Shown here: one piece after another, positions 6,734 to 16,950 of the stretch
Position numbering within the stretch: position 1 is the stretch's first letter
Layout of the letters: each line of letters begins with the position of its first letter
Origin: Gordonia sediminis
GTDB taxonomy: Bacteria; Actinomycetota; Actinomycetes; Mycobacteriales; Mycobacteriaceae
Direction: 5' to 3'
Length of the DNA stretch: 64,000 nt
Assembly (NCBI GenBank): GCA_004193205.1
Contig: RZUM01000012.1
Span: 1-64,000 of the forward strand
Made by a program: the position numbers and the translations under genes
The notes under the pieces: model-generated
What the model was told of the DNA's origin: nothing
Database searches by the model: none
What the model saw: only the letters and a program-made list of their open reading frames with translations

Positions 6734-9717
6734 CGATGACTACCCGAACCCTCGCGATCCGCATCGCCCCGTTACCGGGTGAATCCCTCGAATCCTGGAC
6801 AGATGCCTATGCAAGCCGCTTGCAGGTGCCCCGGAGAGTGTTCCGTCACAACAACTATGGGCTTCGAACACGGTGGGGGCGGATCCTGATGCCCGAAGAC
6901 CTCGACACATTCCAGCCGCTCGCAGACGCCAGCGGCATCGAGATCGAGGACGTGCTGGCGATGACCGAGTACGCATTCCCGACGGTGCACGGCGCTGCCA
7001 CGACGTTTGCCCGCAATAGCGCTGACGATCGGCGGTGGACGCTGCGAACCCTTCTGCGCATCCGCCCGCAAACCCAGTTCTGTCCGCGGTGCGTCGCCGA
7101 CAGTGGTGGCCGCTGGTCGCTGATGCGGCGTAGCCGATGGCAGTTCGTGTGTCCCGAGCACCGCTGCTTGCTGCTCGAGACGTGCCAGGGCTGCGGAGAA
7201 ATCCCGACACTGCGCCGCATGGCCACCGACATCCCCGCGCTCCTACAGTGTGGCAGCCACCCCCACGACCATCCGGCAGAGTCCGTCTGCACCTTCCCGT
7301 TGACCGACTGCATCACAACAGAACTCGCTCCTGACGATCCGGTCCTGCGCGCCCAACATACGGTCAACAAGGCCCTGCACACAGTGATGAACACCCCCCG
7401 GCACGTCGTGACATCCGACTCCCCTCAGTCAGTGCTCGACGCCATCGCATTCATCGCCGACTCCGCACTACTGGCAACACGGCTGAGAAAGGATGCCGAC
7501 TGGAGCGCAGGTGCCGATCAGACCAGCGCACTGTGCTCGGAGCACTCCACCCAACCACCATCAGACGCCACTCATCGACGGGTTCTCGACGCCGTCGCCA
7601 GCGGTACGGCCATCAACATTCTTGCCGCCGATGACGACACCGCCGTGGACAATCTCCGCCAGCTCCTTCCCGGATTCGGTGAACCCCTGACCCGAGTCGC
7701 GAACTACCGCAAAACCGCCCGCACCAACACCGGCGGACGACTGGAGTCGCTGTTCTGTACCGCCAGCCGCACCTCTGCGATCGATACTCTGCGACAGACG
7801 TGGCACCGCCAGCAGCCGTCGCCGAGCGCGCTCGCAGCCCAACTTGCCGCCGTGTCCTGCATCCCTCAACGTATGTGGCCGACCTGGTCAATCCGGCTGC
7901 TCTGGCCGGGCATCAGCGAGGACTACGGGCGCACCGGCCTGTCGTTGGCCACGGCCGTTGCCATCACCGGCCAAACGGTAGCCGACTGCGCGGCCCTCCT
8001 CGACATCACCGACGACCCCCACCAGCTCACCGTGCTGTGGCATCAGGCCGGGAGCTCACGACTGCCCCCAGCAGTGATGAGCGCCGTCATCCGACTGGCA
8101 GCCCATCTCGTCGACCAGCCAGGGCCGATCGACTACGCCCGTCGCCGCCGTCTCGACTACACCGATCTGCTGACCGAAGACGACTGGCAGCAGATCGTGC
8201 TCGACAACCGGCTGGACGGATACCGTGGCAAGCGCAACTATGCGCTTGCCCGAGAATTCCTCTACCAGCGAATCACACTGAACCACACAACCCGAGGCGT
8301 CACAGACGATCACCCGCCCGCCGACATTCCTCGCCTGCGCAGGATGCTCGGACCGCGCACCCTCGCAGCACTCGACACCCATGCGAGCATGTTCCTGCAT
8401 CGCCACGGTATCGACGAGCCGTTGCGAGCCGAGCCGCCGGTCGGCATCATCGCCGACCTCGAGGTACCCGGACCCCCTGTGCCACTACCTCGGAACGAGA
8501 TCACGCGACTGCTGTGCGACGACCACCGCTCCGTCTCAGGCGCCGCACACCACCTCGGCATCGCGCCGGTCGCCCTACGCGTCTATCTCACCGATCAGCC
8601 CATACCGCATTCAGCAGCATCACCCCGTACCCCGCAACAATCGGCCGAGCCGCCGCGCACAGCTGACACACCAGACGTGCAGAGCGTCCCTCGACCGGTG
8701 CGGTCGTCGGCGACCGTCCGAGCATCGAGCCGAGTAACGCCAGAGGAACTCTACGAGGCCTACGTTGTCGAGCACCGCACCGTTCATCACGTCGGCCTGC
8801 AATTCGGACTCAGCGACTCCAGGGTCCGCACCCTATTGCGGGAAAACGGCATAACGATCCGTGGGCACAAAACGATATCTGTCGACACCGCGCAGATCGT
8901 TGATCTCTACGTGACACAGCACCTGCCCACCACCGAGATCGCACGCCGGCTCGGCGTTTCACGCTCGACGATCAGCAGCCGACTACAGGAGGCCGGCGTG
9001 CGGCTGCGCGCCGGCGGAGCAAGCCAGGGAACAGTGGTCGTGCCCCTTCCCGTCGACGACATCACGCACCTATACATCGACGAGCAGATGACGATCCAGG
9101 AACTGAGTGCCCGATACGGTGTTTGCACGGGAACAATTTCGCGCCGACTCAAACAGCAGGGAGTCGTCGTTCACCACGGACCCCGACGCTCGCCCACAAC
9201 CGACCGAGTAGGTCGACGAGCACCGCGCGACGTCAAACCCACCGTGCAGGTGCCCGCCGAAACACTCAGATCACTCTACGTCGACCAACAACTGTCAGCG
9301 AGAAAGATCGCCACCCAATTCAACATCACCGCAACCGAGGTGGAAAAGCTCATGCGCGACAACGGAATCGCCCAACGCGTCAGGTCACCCGGTGCCGGGA
9401 GAACCCGAGAGATCTCAACCGACGAACTTCGCGAACGCTACATTGACCGTCATCAGAGCCTTGCCGAGATGGCCGTAGCCCTGGACGCGGCGGTGAGCAC
9501 AATCCGAAAACGCCTGCACGCCGCCGGTATTCGTACGCGAGGCCACCGACGAAACATGCCACCAATACCCGGCGACCTCCTGAGGGCGCGCTACTCCGAC
9601 GACGACAAACCCGTTGCGGACATCGCAGACGAGTTTCACGTGTCGAAAAGCCACATCTACGAATGCCTGCACCGCGAAGGTATTCCCCTGCGACGCCCAC
9701 CCAAACTGTCACGGTAG
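6730..9717 (+). CDS. tnsD: Long TniQ/TnsD-like protein with tandem HTH array
   Basis: This 995-residue protein begins with a TniQ domain (about residues 8-190; APLPGESLESWTDAYA, then a zinc region with FCPRCVADSGGRW, CPEHRC and CQGCGE). A middle region of about 400 residues resembles TnsD. From about residue 669 the rest is six tandem helix-turn-helix units starting near 669, 717, 774, 841, 895 and 946. Each follows a pattern such as EELYEAYVVEH..., IARRLGVSRSTISSRL, then G[IV].[LI]R. A possible seventh, weaker unit lies near 587-630. GTG 6730 overlaps the tnsC stop; ATG 6736 is an alternative. TnsD proteins bind a specific attachment site; here the HTH string is probably the DNA reader. Confidence 0.88.
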   Translation: MTMTTRTLAIRIAPLPGESLESWTDAYASRLQVPRRVFRHNNYGLRTRWGRILMPEDLDTFQPLADASGIEIEDVLAMTEYAFPTVHGAATTFARNSADDRRWTLRTLLRIRPQTQFCPRCVADSGGRWSLMRRSRWQFVCPEHRCLLLETCQGCGEIPTLRRMATDIPALLQCGSHPHDHPAESVCTFPLTDCITTELAPDDPVLRAQHTVNKALHTVMNTPRHVVTSDSPQSVLDAIAFIADSALLATRLRKDADWSAGADQTSALCSEHSTQPPSDATHRRVLDAVASGTAINILAADDDTAVDNLRQLLPGFGEPLTRVANYRKTARTNTGGRLESLFCTASRTSAIDTLRQTWHRQQPSPSALAAQLAAVSCIPQRMWPTWSIRLLWPGISEDYGRTGLSLATAVAITGQTVADCAALLDITDDPHQLTVLWHQAGSSRLPPAVMSAVIRLAAHLVDQPGPIDYARRRRLDYTDLLTEDDWQQIVLDNRLDGYRGKRNYALAREFLYQRITLNHTTRGVTDDHPPADIPRLRRMLGPRTLAALDTHASMFLHRHGIDEPLRAEPPVGIIADLEVPGPPVPLPRNEITRLLCDDHRSVSGAAHHLGIAPVALRVYLTDQPIPHSAASPRTPQQSAEPPRTADTPDVQSVPRPVRSSATVRASSRVTPEELYEAYVVEHRTVHHVGLQFGLSDSRVRTLLRENGITIRGHKTISVDTAQIVDLYVTQHLPTTEIARRLGVSRSTISSRLQEAGVRLRAGGASQGTVVVPLPVDDITHLYIDEQMTIQELSARYGVCTGTISRRLKQQGVVVHHGPRRSPTTDRVGRRAPRDVKPTVQVPAETLRSLYVDQQLSARKIATQFNITATEVEKLMRDNGIAQRVRSPGAGRTREISTDELRERYIDRHQSLAEMAVALDAAVSTIRKRLHAAGIRTRGHRRNMPPIPGDLLRARYSDDDKPVADIADEFHVSKSHIYECLHREGIPLRRPPKLSR

Positions 9718-9742
9718 CTGCCTGGACCGCCCACACGCGGGG

Positions 9743-10006
9743 TCACGGCAGCCAGATGACGAGCCGCATCGCAACTGTGGCCAGCAACGCCCGAATCCAC
9801 ACAAGGGCAAATCGACGACCCAGGTCGCCGACAGGGGACACGCCGACAACGCATCCTGAGGATGGGCCAAACATCGGATCGGTAGCCAGGACCTTGTTCC
9901 AGATCGCGGCCTGATGAGCGGCACTCGTCCGCCGGGCATAGGCACCGTCGTGGTCGGCGATCAGGTCACCGAGCGGTGGTGGATTCAGCGGTGGTGGTAC
10001 GCCCAT
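9743..10006 (-). CDS. Small hypothetical protein with hydrophobic C-terminus
   Basis: This is an 87-residue protein I do not recognise. A strong ribosome site (AGGAG, 5 bases before ATG) supports translation. The N-terminus is Pro-rich. The last 25 residues are hydrophobic with interspersed Arg (FALVWIRALLATVAMRL), consistent with one membrane segment or an amphipathic helix. It is downstream of, and collinear with, the exonuclease fragment at 10089 and convergent with the long TniQ gene. Confidence 0.5.
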   Translation of the reverse strand: MGVPPPLNPPPLGDLIADHDGAYARRTSAAHQAAIWNKVLATDPMFGPSSGCVVGVSPVGDLGRRFALVWIRALLATVAMRLVIWLP

Positions 10007-10088
10007 CTCGTCGCTCCTGGTGCGGCGGACGCGTTTATCGTAGTCCGCATACGATCCGACCGAGAACCGTGTGGTGTCAGAGGGCGCG

Positions 10089-11115
10089 TCACATCGCTAT
10101 CGCCGCGGCGCAGTCCGGGCATCGATGCGGCCGACGGCCGCGACTGCGTGGACGTTCCCAGCTCTGTGCGCAGTCGATGCAAACGAGGATGTCGATGCCG
10201 GAATGCGGTGTCGGCGGGGTGCCGTCGACGGGTTGGGTAGTGGCGGGTCCGCGCCGGCACGATGGGCACCGGCGGGCGCGCCTCGTCGCGGTCCATGAAT
10301 CTCCGCACTGCTCGCACACACTGGCAACTCCGTGGCGGCGCAGCACGGTGACTGGCAGTTGTCGATGGGCGGAATCCGCGGTGAGGAAGTCGTCGAGTGC
10401 TGCGATCGGAATACCGAACTTGTGGGCTGCCTTGGCCTTTCCTGACAGGGTGGCGGGATCGGCAGCGACGAGCAGTTGGCAACCTTTCGCGGTCACCGAG
10501 TCCACCGGCGTCAGCCCGTGAGCAGTGGCTATGGCGTGCAATTCATCCCTCGACAATGGTTGTCCGGCGGCGTCGGCGTCTCCGGTGAAGCACACCGTCA
10601 CTCCGGGCTCGAGCCAGAGCACCTCGTCAGCAAACCGGTAGGGGTTGGTCCGGGCGGTCACCGCGTCGGGGTCGAGGCCCAGCAGTGCTGCGACACGAAC
10701 GAGTTTGTCGATTTCGTCGTCGGTGACGATGCCGTCTTCCAGCGCGGTGTCGACCAGGTCGGTGAGGAACCCGCGATGAGCGCGGGCGACATCGGCAGCC
10801 GACAGGCCACTGTCACGGGCCAGCTCGTCGAGTTCGATTCGTTCATCGTCGGTGAGTCGAAGGTCGGCCAGCGCGCGATCGAGAAGCACCGCATAGCTGG
10901 CGACATCAGGCTCTGGATGGATATCGCGGGCCAACTCGGACAGATGCGGTGTCGGCTCATGCACGAAGCCCGGACGGCGCGGGTCAGAACCCGGGCCAAG
11001 TCCACAGCAGTGATGCCGGTTTGCGCCGGCTGCCCAGTCGCCCGGCAGGAGGTCAGCAACAGCAAGCAGTAGGCCGACGGTGGCGCGGGCGTCGCGGGAG
11101 CAGCAGTGACACCAC
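10089..11115 (-). pseudogene. 5'-truncated exonuclease-BRCT-zinc ribbon gene
   Basis: About 340 codons remain. The N-terminal end preserves only the last motif of a DEDDh exonuclease (HCCSRDARATVGLLLA, with the conserved His and Asp). Then come a helical TerB-like segment (about 75 residues), a BRCT domain (VCFTGDADAAG ... SGKAKAAHKFGIPI) and two zinc ribbons (CEQC/CPSC and CIDC/CPDC). Intact relatives are annotated as DNA polymerase III epsilon-like exonucleases. The exonuclease homology stops near 11110, just before the oppositely oriented reverse transcriptase begins, so the front of the gene was lost at that junction. The open frame continues to 11573, but that part is antisense to the reverse transcriptase. 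Confidence 0.7.
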
Positions 11116-11153
11116 TTTGCGGTTTCATGCAGTGCAAGGGGTATACAACACGT

Positions 11154-12879
11154 ATGGGTCGCCGCCATGCCGTTTACAAGTACAGTTTGTACCCGAGTGT
11201 TGTCGATCAGCTCAGCCTTGAACGGGCGATGACCGAGGTCGATCGAAATGATTTGCTTCCTCCGCGACCTGATGACAAAGCCGGAGGGCAAGTAGCACAA
11301 CGGTTCGTTGCTGCCTTGACGAATTCGTTGTCCACTGGCTCCTATGAGCCTGACCCAGCACTGATCGTGCCCGTCGATAAATCGGGGTATTCGACACGTC
11401 CGGCCGCGCTGTTGACTCTGGCTGATCGCGTGGTCTATCACGCTCTCGTCGAACCACTGCGGGGCCGAATCGAGCAGGGGCCTAGTGCCCAATACAGTTC
11501 TGATGTGGCCACGTGCAACACCAACAGCCAAGACATGGAACGATTTTGAGTCTGGCCCCTTGGATGCTGGCACGGCCTATATCGTCAAAGCCGATGTCAC
11601 CGGCTTCTACGAATCTATCGATCATCGACTCCTTCAAGAGGTTCTGGTCACGCTGACCGGTAAGATCGAGCTTGTTGAGGCGCTCGTTGACTTCCTGGGG
11701 CGGGTGATGAGATCCCCCCGCGGTTTGCCGCAGGGGCTGACCACCAGCGATGTGCTGGCTACCGCCTACCTCAGCGAAGTGGACGCGCAAGTAATTCGAG
11801 TGATTCATCACTATTGGCGTCACGGCGACGACATACGGATGGCAGTCAATGAACACAGCGAGGGTAAACGAGCTGTCCACCACCTCGAGGAACAACTCCG
11901 CAACCATCGGCTGCTGCTCAATGCCGACAAGACCCGCGTCCTGTTGCGCGGGACTTACGAGACACAGTTGCGTGCAGTCGAGCGTCGCCGCGAAAAGATC
12001 GGTGACAAGTTGCGCTCGGATCTGCAGGATCGCGTAGCAGATGGCTCCCTGCAGAACCTCGATGAGGTCATCGAACGCGTCGGGGCGACTATTGAGCCGC
12101 GCATGACCGGGCCATACGATCCAGAGATCGACCTTGATGACCTTGCCGAGCAATTGGGACCGCACCTTCGACCGGCCGAGATAGAGATTGCCCGCGAGGC
12201 GTTTCGCGAGGCAGTAGAGAAAGCACCCGGCACGCCCGGAGTCGATACGCTCACGAAAGAGGAGTTCCACGGACTTCTGAAGTCCTCGCTGCCGACGCTA
12301 CTCGCTGACAAGAGCGCCGAGCCAATCGCCGCGGCGCCGATGGTTGTAGAACGATTTCCCGACAAGACAAGAGTCATCGCAGACTACTTGCGAGGGGTCG
12401 CTGTTCAATATCCGCAGCAGGTGACTGACGCTGCACTCAAGATCCTCAGCGGAGGATACGTTACCGGACTGCAGAAGGCGCTGATGTGCACCGTTCTCCG
12501 GCAGGTGGCTACAGCGCCTGGGGGTATTACCACAACAACTGCGCTCGACGCTGTTCGTGAGATCGTCGAAGGAGAGGCCGAGTCTTGGTTGGCCCGTGCC
12601 GAAGGCATCGAGGTCTTGGCCGAGGCAGGATCGCTGACGCGTGAACTACTTATGCGCGTGTGGAACCGGGCTCCGGAAGCTGTACGGGCCAATCTTGTGG
12701 CGGCCGTGGCGACAGCAGCCACACGAAGCGCGCCCTGGGCCGTTGCGTTCCGCGACTCGCTCAATGCCGATCCACTCATGCAAGTCATCATCCACAGCGT
12801 CCGTCAGCAGCGCGAGGCTCAAACATCAGAGTCAGCTTCTACCGCGACTCCTGAACTTGAAGACCCGACAAACGAGTAA
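11154..12879 (+). pseudogene. Abi/UG-like reverse transcriptase, interrupted by a frameshift
   Basis: Read through a +1 shift, this encodes about 575 residues. The first part (11154 to about 11480) has the fingers motifs (LIVPVDKSGYSTRPAALL, LADRVVYHALV). The second part has the palm: IVKADVTGFYESIDH, GLPQGLTTSDVLA and RHGDDIRMAV, so all three catalytic Asp are present. Roughly the last 330 residues are helical and HEAT-like, as in Abi/UG-type defence reverse transcriptases. The break sits at a GGGG tract (11477-11480); one G fewer would join EQG to LVPNTV in frame. It may be a real mutation, an assembly error or recoding; no classic slippery heptamer is seen. It lies just upstream of the NACHT gene on the same strand. 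Confidence 0.75.
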
Positions 12880-13057
12880 ATGCCTGCCGATCCGGTAGCC
12901 CACGCCAAATGATGAAGCGACGTCAGGCCCGGCAGAATGCCGCCCGATTTCTAACATCGGAATGCAAGGGCGACTCCGACTGCTGCGTCTCGCCTACGCT
13001 CACGTGTAAACCTCTGCGAGAGATAGAGTAAGCGCTGACGAAGCGGGGGATTGAGAG

Positions 13058-16000
13058 GTGGTGACGAACGTGGAGGATCGCGAGGTATCGCGCGCCGAAC
13101 TGTCACTCGCCGCTCGTGAGGCCTCCCACGATGGAGTTCCGCTCGCGACGAAGAACCCTCCGTTTCTCCCATTTCAAACTCTGCACCCGGCGTCATTCGA
13201 ATACTTAGTGACAGAAATCATTGCTTTCAATAAGAGTCCAATACTCCACTTTTATGGAAGAAGTGGCCAAAAGCAGTACGGTTTGGACATATACGAGGAG
13301 AAGGCGGATGGAACGCGCGCCCTATATCAGGTGAAGCGATTCCAGGTAATCACACCGACAGATGTATCTAAAGCTGTAGAAGAATACGCGGGAACCCCGA
13401 GTTCGCCTAAGGATCGACGTTTCAAAGCTCACGCATTTACCGTAGTCACGTCAGCACATGCCGATGACGATACTGCGATCATCGACAAGATCCATGAGAT
13501 CAACGATGCCTGGATGGGCGATCTTCGAGTCGACGTCTGGGGGGCAGAAGCGCTAAGCCGCCGACTGCGAGACAGCGGCACGCTAGTCTACATAACCTTT
13601 GGAGAGTCGTGGACGCGAGAATACTGCGGAGACAAAGCTCTTCAGAAGGCACAACAGTACGAGTCGCGAACTGAGTTGGTCAGTGGCGCAATGCGCGCGG
13701 CAATGTCAGTTCAGTACACCACTGACAACGAAATACGGTTCCGTCAGGTCGATCTGAATGGCGTAACCGTCGACTCCCTATTCGTAGATGTACCCGTTCA
13801 CACCGGCTCCCGCCACCCAGCCGACACACTGATCAGGCAGATCAATCCACACTCTCAGACTCAGGCAGAGGGCGGCAGTGGGAACGAACTCGGCGAAGAC
13901 TTCACCGAAGAGAACCGAAACGCAACAGCCGGAGCAGCGCAACTCCTCCTCCATCCTCGATGGAACTTTCACGCCGTCATCATTGGAGGTCCCGGACAGG
14001 GCAAGACAACACTCCTGCAATATCTCTGCCAGTTCTACCGCGCCCGGGCGCTCAACAAGGATGACTATTCGCCGATCAGTGCGGGACTTCGGCCAGTCAC
14101 GGAAACACCCCGCTGGGCGTTACGCGCTGATCTCACCCGGTATGCCCAGTGGCGCAGGCAACGTCTCGAGATATCTAACGCAGCAAACACGAACGAGACA
14201 ATGGGACACATATCGCTCGAAGCCTATCTGGCACACCAGATAGCCAACGACGCAGCACGAGCTTTCACTTCCGAAGACTTCGCACATCTGGTGGCCGCTA
14301 TTCCGCTCCTCCTTGCCTTCGACAGCTTGGACGAGATCGCTGATACTGGCGAGCGAGATCAGATTGTACAAGAGATACGTCGAACAACGGCTCGCGTCAG
14401 CGCGAATGGCCTTGACGCACAAGTGATAGTTGCCACCCGGCCAGGTAATACACCCCACCCGATTTGGCGCGACGCCCAGTTCGTCCCGCTAACGCTCGTC
14501 GGACTGACGCCGGCGCTGCGTATGCAGTATCTGGAGAGATGGTCTCAACAGTCGAAACTATCGACCAGTGAGATCGACGAACTGTCAATCACTTTCACCG
14601 AGGGTGTCCAACTGAGCCACGTATCAGACCTCGCCCGCAACCCTATGCAGTTGGCGATTCTCCTCCACTTGATGCAACGCAGAGCAGTTCTTCCAGCAAA
14701 ACGAACTACCCTGTACGAGAAGTACATTGACATCTTCCTAGATCGCGAATCCAAGGAACCGATCGTTGCGCAGAATAGAGATCTGATCGTTTCCTTCCAT
14801 CGACTCTTGGCCTGGTCGATCCACACCAGGGTTGAGCAAGGGCTTTCAGCAGGATCGATCGCCATTGATGACCTCCGAGATCTGCTTGCTGCATATATGC
14901 GGGAGCGCGGTCGAGATACGGCGTCGATCGATCAGCTGTTCAACTCAGTGACTACCCGCGTGCTGTGCCTGGTTCAACGAAACCTTGATACCAATACGGA
15001 GTTTCAATTTGAGGTTCAACCTCTTCGTGAGTATTTTGCAGCTGAACACATATACGAGATGTCACCGAACTCCACCCAAGTCAACAGTCATTGTGCCGCA
15101 CTCGCCGAAATGGTCTTGCGCCCTTTCTGGGCGAATGTGATGCGATTCATGGCCGGAAAGCTATCCATCGGCGAAATTCCCGGAATGATCTATGCCCTGC
15201 GCGACCTGCAAACACATCCAAGCTTAGGTGCTCACCCAATCATTCGTTCCTCGGGCCGCGCGTTGATAGAAGACCACGTGCTGTCTGAACAGACTCAGGC
15301 AGTGCTGATTGATATGCTTCACATAGTATTCGACGGTGCTGGCGTAACACTAATGAAAGACGGTCTCGTCGACAGCGATGTCCTCTCGGACTCGACTATC
15401 ACGAATGAGATTCGTGCAAAGATAATACTGGCGCAGGTAGACTCAAGTTGCAGCGTGGACCACCTGTCCGCGGTAGGCTATTTTGCTACACGCTATGAGC
15501 TTAATCGCGTCGCTAGCGAACAGTGGTGGACATTGAGGCCGCAGATCGACGACCCACGATGGCTTCAAGGAGTCATCGAACTGGGGGCGCTCGACGGCGA
15601 GACCAACGGCAGGCGACTGGCGGATTTCGATGCGACGCTTAGCCAATCTTCCCCAGCGCGGATTCTGCGTCGCTTGATCGACACGGCAACCCAAGTCGTG
15701 AATGAGGCTACCGTGCGTGCCTGCCTGTCCGAAATCAGCGAGGGAATAGACGACGACTTAGACGGCGGTGCACTCGCAAGTCCATACCGCGATCTGATTC
15801 TTGCAACCAGTGCAGAGCGGTTCTATAAACGTAGGTTTGCAGCCGACGCGACGCAGCCGCGCGACTCGACCTCGGGTCTTCCACTTAAGACTCGACGCAC
15901 GAGGCGGCGATCAGCCGCACGCCAGGCCTTGCGTGAAGTGGTCGACGGTTTCAACGGCGCATTCGAACAGGTATCCGGCAATGATGATGTCGAGTCATGG

Positions 16001-16819
16001 ATACAGCTGTACGACATGACTTCTGCCCTTTGGGCGACTGACTGCTGGCCAGTCCGCGAAGCGATTTTCGCCTTGCCTGACGACGTCGCTCGGAACCTAA
16101 ACGGAGCGATCAAGGAAGGCTCCTCGTGGACTTCGACAGCTAAGTGGGTGCAGGAGAGCCGTCAGCACTTCGACGATGTCGCCTGGTGGGCCACTTCGAT
16201 GCAAGATTGCTCCTCAGACCTACAGACTATGACGGCGACAGTCGCGATCATGACGGGTGCGTCAGAGACGGTAATCCAGCAACTATCGCTCGACCTAGAA
16301 AAGTGCCTTGATTCTTTAGGTACTGATCAATTCGGTGCTACAGTTCGAGCAATATCAAGAAGTTACAAATACTCGCCCTTCAGCCGACAGCATCGACTCG
16401 GCGAACCACTGCGGCTCAGCACTTTCCGCCCGTCCGGGCGCCTATCTGGCACGTTGTGGTACTGCAGCAACGAGGATACGCGTAAGCGTCTCGCGAAGCG
16501 TGTGCTCGCAGACTTCACATCAGACTGGGTCTGCAGCCCCTCGCTTGTTTCGGTACTGCACGCGTGCGTCGAATTGACGACTGGCAAACTGGATCTGCGC
16601 ATCTTTGAAGGAATGCGCCGCGGATTTCCAGCTGGATCAATATCCGACAGGACCATCCGGCAACCTACTTACGAAATCGCTACCGCGGTTCTTACATCAC
16701 CCGAACGCTGGCCTGCGGACATCGTGTCGCGCTGCGCCGACCGGTTGGGCACAAGGCTTGTCCAGCTACCGGCGATCGCCGTCGTTGCTTCGAGGGACGG
16801 CTGGAACTGCGGTGGGTGA
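13058..16819 (+). CDS. PDDEXK nuclease-NACHT STAND protein, probable defence gene
   Basis: This 1253-residue protein starts with a restriction-endonuclease-like domain (about residues 35-180; SFEYLVTEII, GRSGQKQYGLDI, ALYQVKRF, the Asp and Gln-x-Lys of a PD-(D/E)XK site). A NACHT ATPase follows: Walker A IIGGPGQGKTTLLQ near 308, Walker B LLLAFDSLDEIAD near 420, then VIVATRPG. The C-terminal 600 residues are helical and probably the sensor. This is the layout of Avs/NACHT anti-phage proteins, where the sensor detects a phage product and triggers the nuclease. GGGGGA lies 7 bases before GTG 13058. Its base composition is more AT-rich than the flanking catabolic genes, fitting transfer. The 178-bp gap before it holds nothing recognisable. 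Confidence 0.8.
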   Translation: MVTNVEDREVSRAELSLAAREASHDGVPLATKNPPFLPFQTLHPASFEYLVTEIIAFNKSPILHFYGRSGQKQYGLDIYEEKADGTRALYQVKRFQVITPTDVSKAVEEYAGTPSSPKDRRFKAHAFTVVTSAHADDDTAIIDKIHEINDAWMGDLRVDVWGAEALSRRLRDSGTLVYITFGESWTREYCGDKALQKAQQYESRTELVSGAMRAAMSVQYTTDNEIRFRQVDLNGVTVDSLFVDVPVHTGSRHPADTLIRQINPHSQTQAEGGSGNELGEDFTEENRNATAGAAQLLLHPRWNFHAVIIGGPGQGKTTLLQYLCQFYRARALNKDDYSPISAGLRPVTETPRWALRADLTRYAQWRRQRLEISNAANTNETMGHISLEAYLAHQIANDAARAFTSEDFAHLVAAIPLLLAFDSLDEIADTGERDQIVQEIRRTTARVSANGLDAQVIVATRPGNTPHPIWRDAQFVPLTLVGLTPALRMQYLERWSQQSKLSTSEIDELSITFTEGVQLSHVSDLARNPMQLAILLHLMQRRAVLPAKRTTLYEKYIDIFLDRESKEPIVAQNRDLIVSFHRLLAWSIHTRVEQGLSAGSIAIDDLRDLLAAYMRERGRDTASIDQLFNSVTTRVLCLVQRNLDTNTEFQFEVQPLREYFAAEHIYEMSPNSTQVNSHCAALAEMVLRPFWANVMRFMAGKLSIGEIPGMIYALRDLQTHPSLGAHPIIRSSGRALIEDHVLSEQTQAVLIDMLHIVFDGAGVTLMKDGLVDSDVLSDSTITNEIRAKIILAQVDSSCSVDHLSAVGYFATRYELNRVASEQWWTLRPQIDDPRWLQGVIELGALDGETNGRRLADFDATLSQSSPARILRRLIDTATQVVNEATVRACLSEISEGIDDDLDGGALASPYRDLILATSAERFYKRRFAADATQPRDSTSGLPLKTRRTRRRSAARQALREVVDGFNGAFEQVSGNDDVESWIQLYDMTSALWATDCWPVREAIFALPDDVARNLNGAIKEGSSWTSTAKWVQESRQHFDDVAWWATSMQDCSSDLQTMTATVAIMTGASETVIQQLSLDLEKCLDSLGTDQFGATVRAISRSYKYSPFSRQHRLGEPLRLSTFRPSGRLSGTLWYCSNEDTRKRLAKRVLADFTSDWVCSPSLVSVLHACVELTTGKLDLRIFEGMRRGFPAGSISDRTIRQPTYEIATAVLTSPERWPADIVSRCADRLGTRLVQLPAIAVVASRDGWNCGG

Positions 16820-16950
16820 GGGCCGAGATACTCTGCTGCGCAGCAAGGTTGGTGAGCATGATCGAGTTCGCGTGTGGTGAACTGCACCGACAACAGTCTC
16901 GAAACCGATGATGCCCGTTCCGTCGTCCTAGGTTGCGCGGGGAGCGGCAT

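Noticed and set aside
10089-11573. Full-length minus-strand gene of 494 codons
   Set aside because: Exonuclease homology ends near 11110; the remaining 5' part is antisense to the reverse transcriptase and has no domain.
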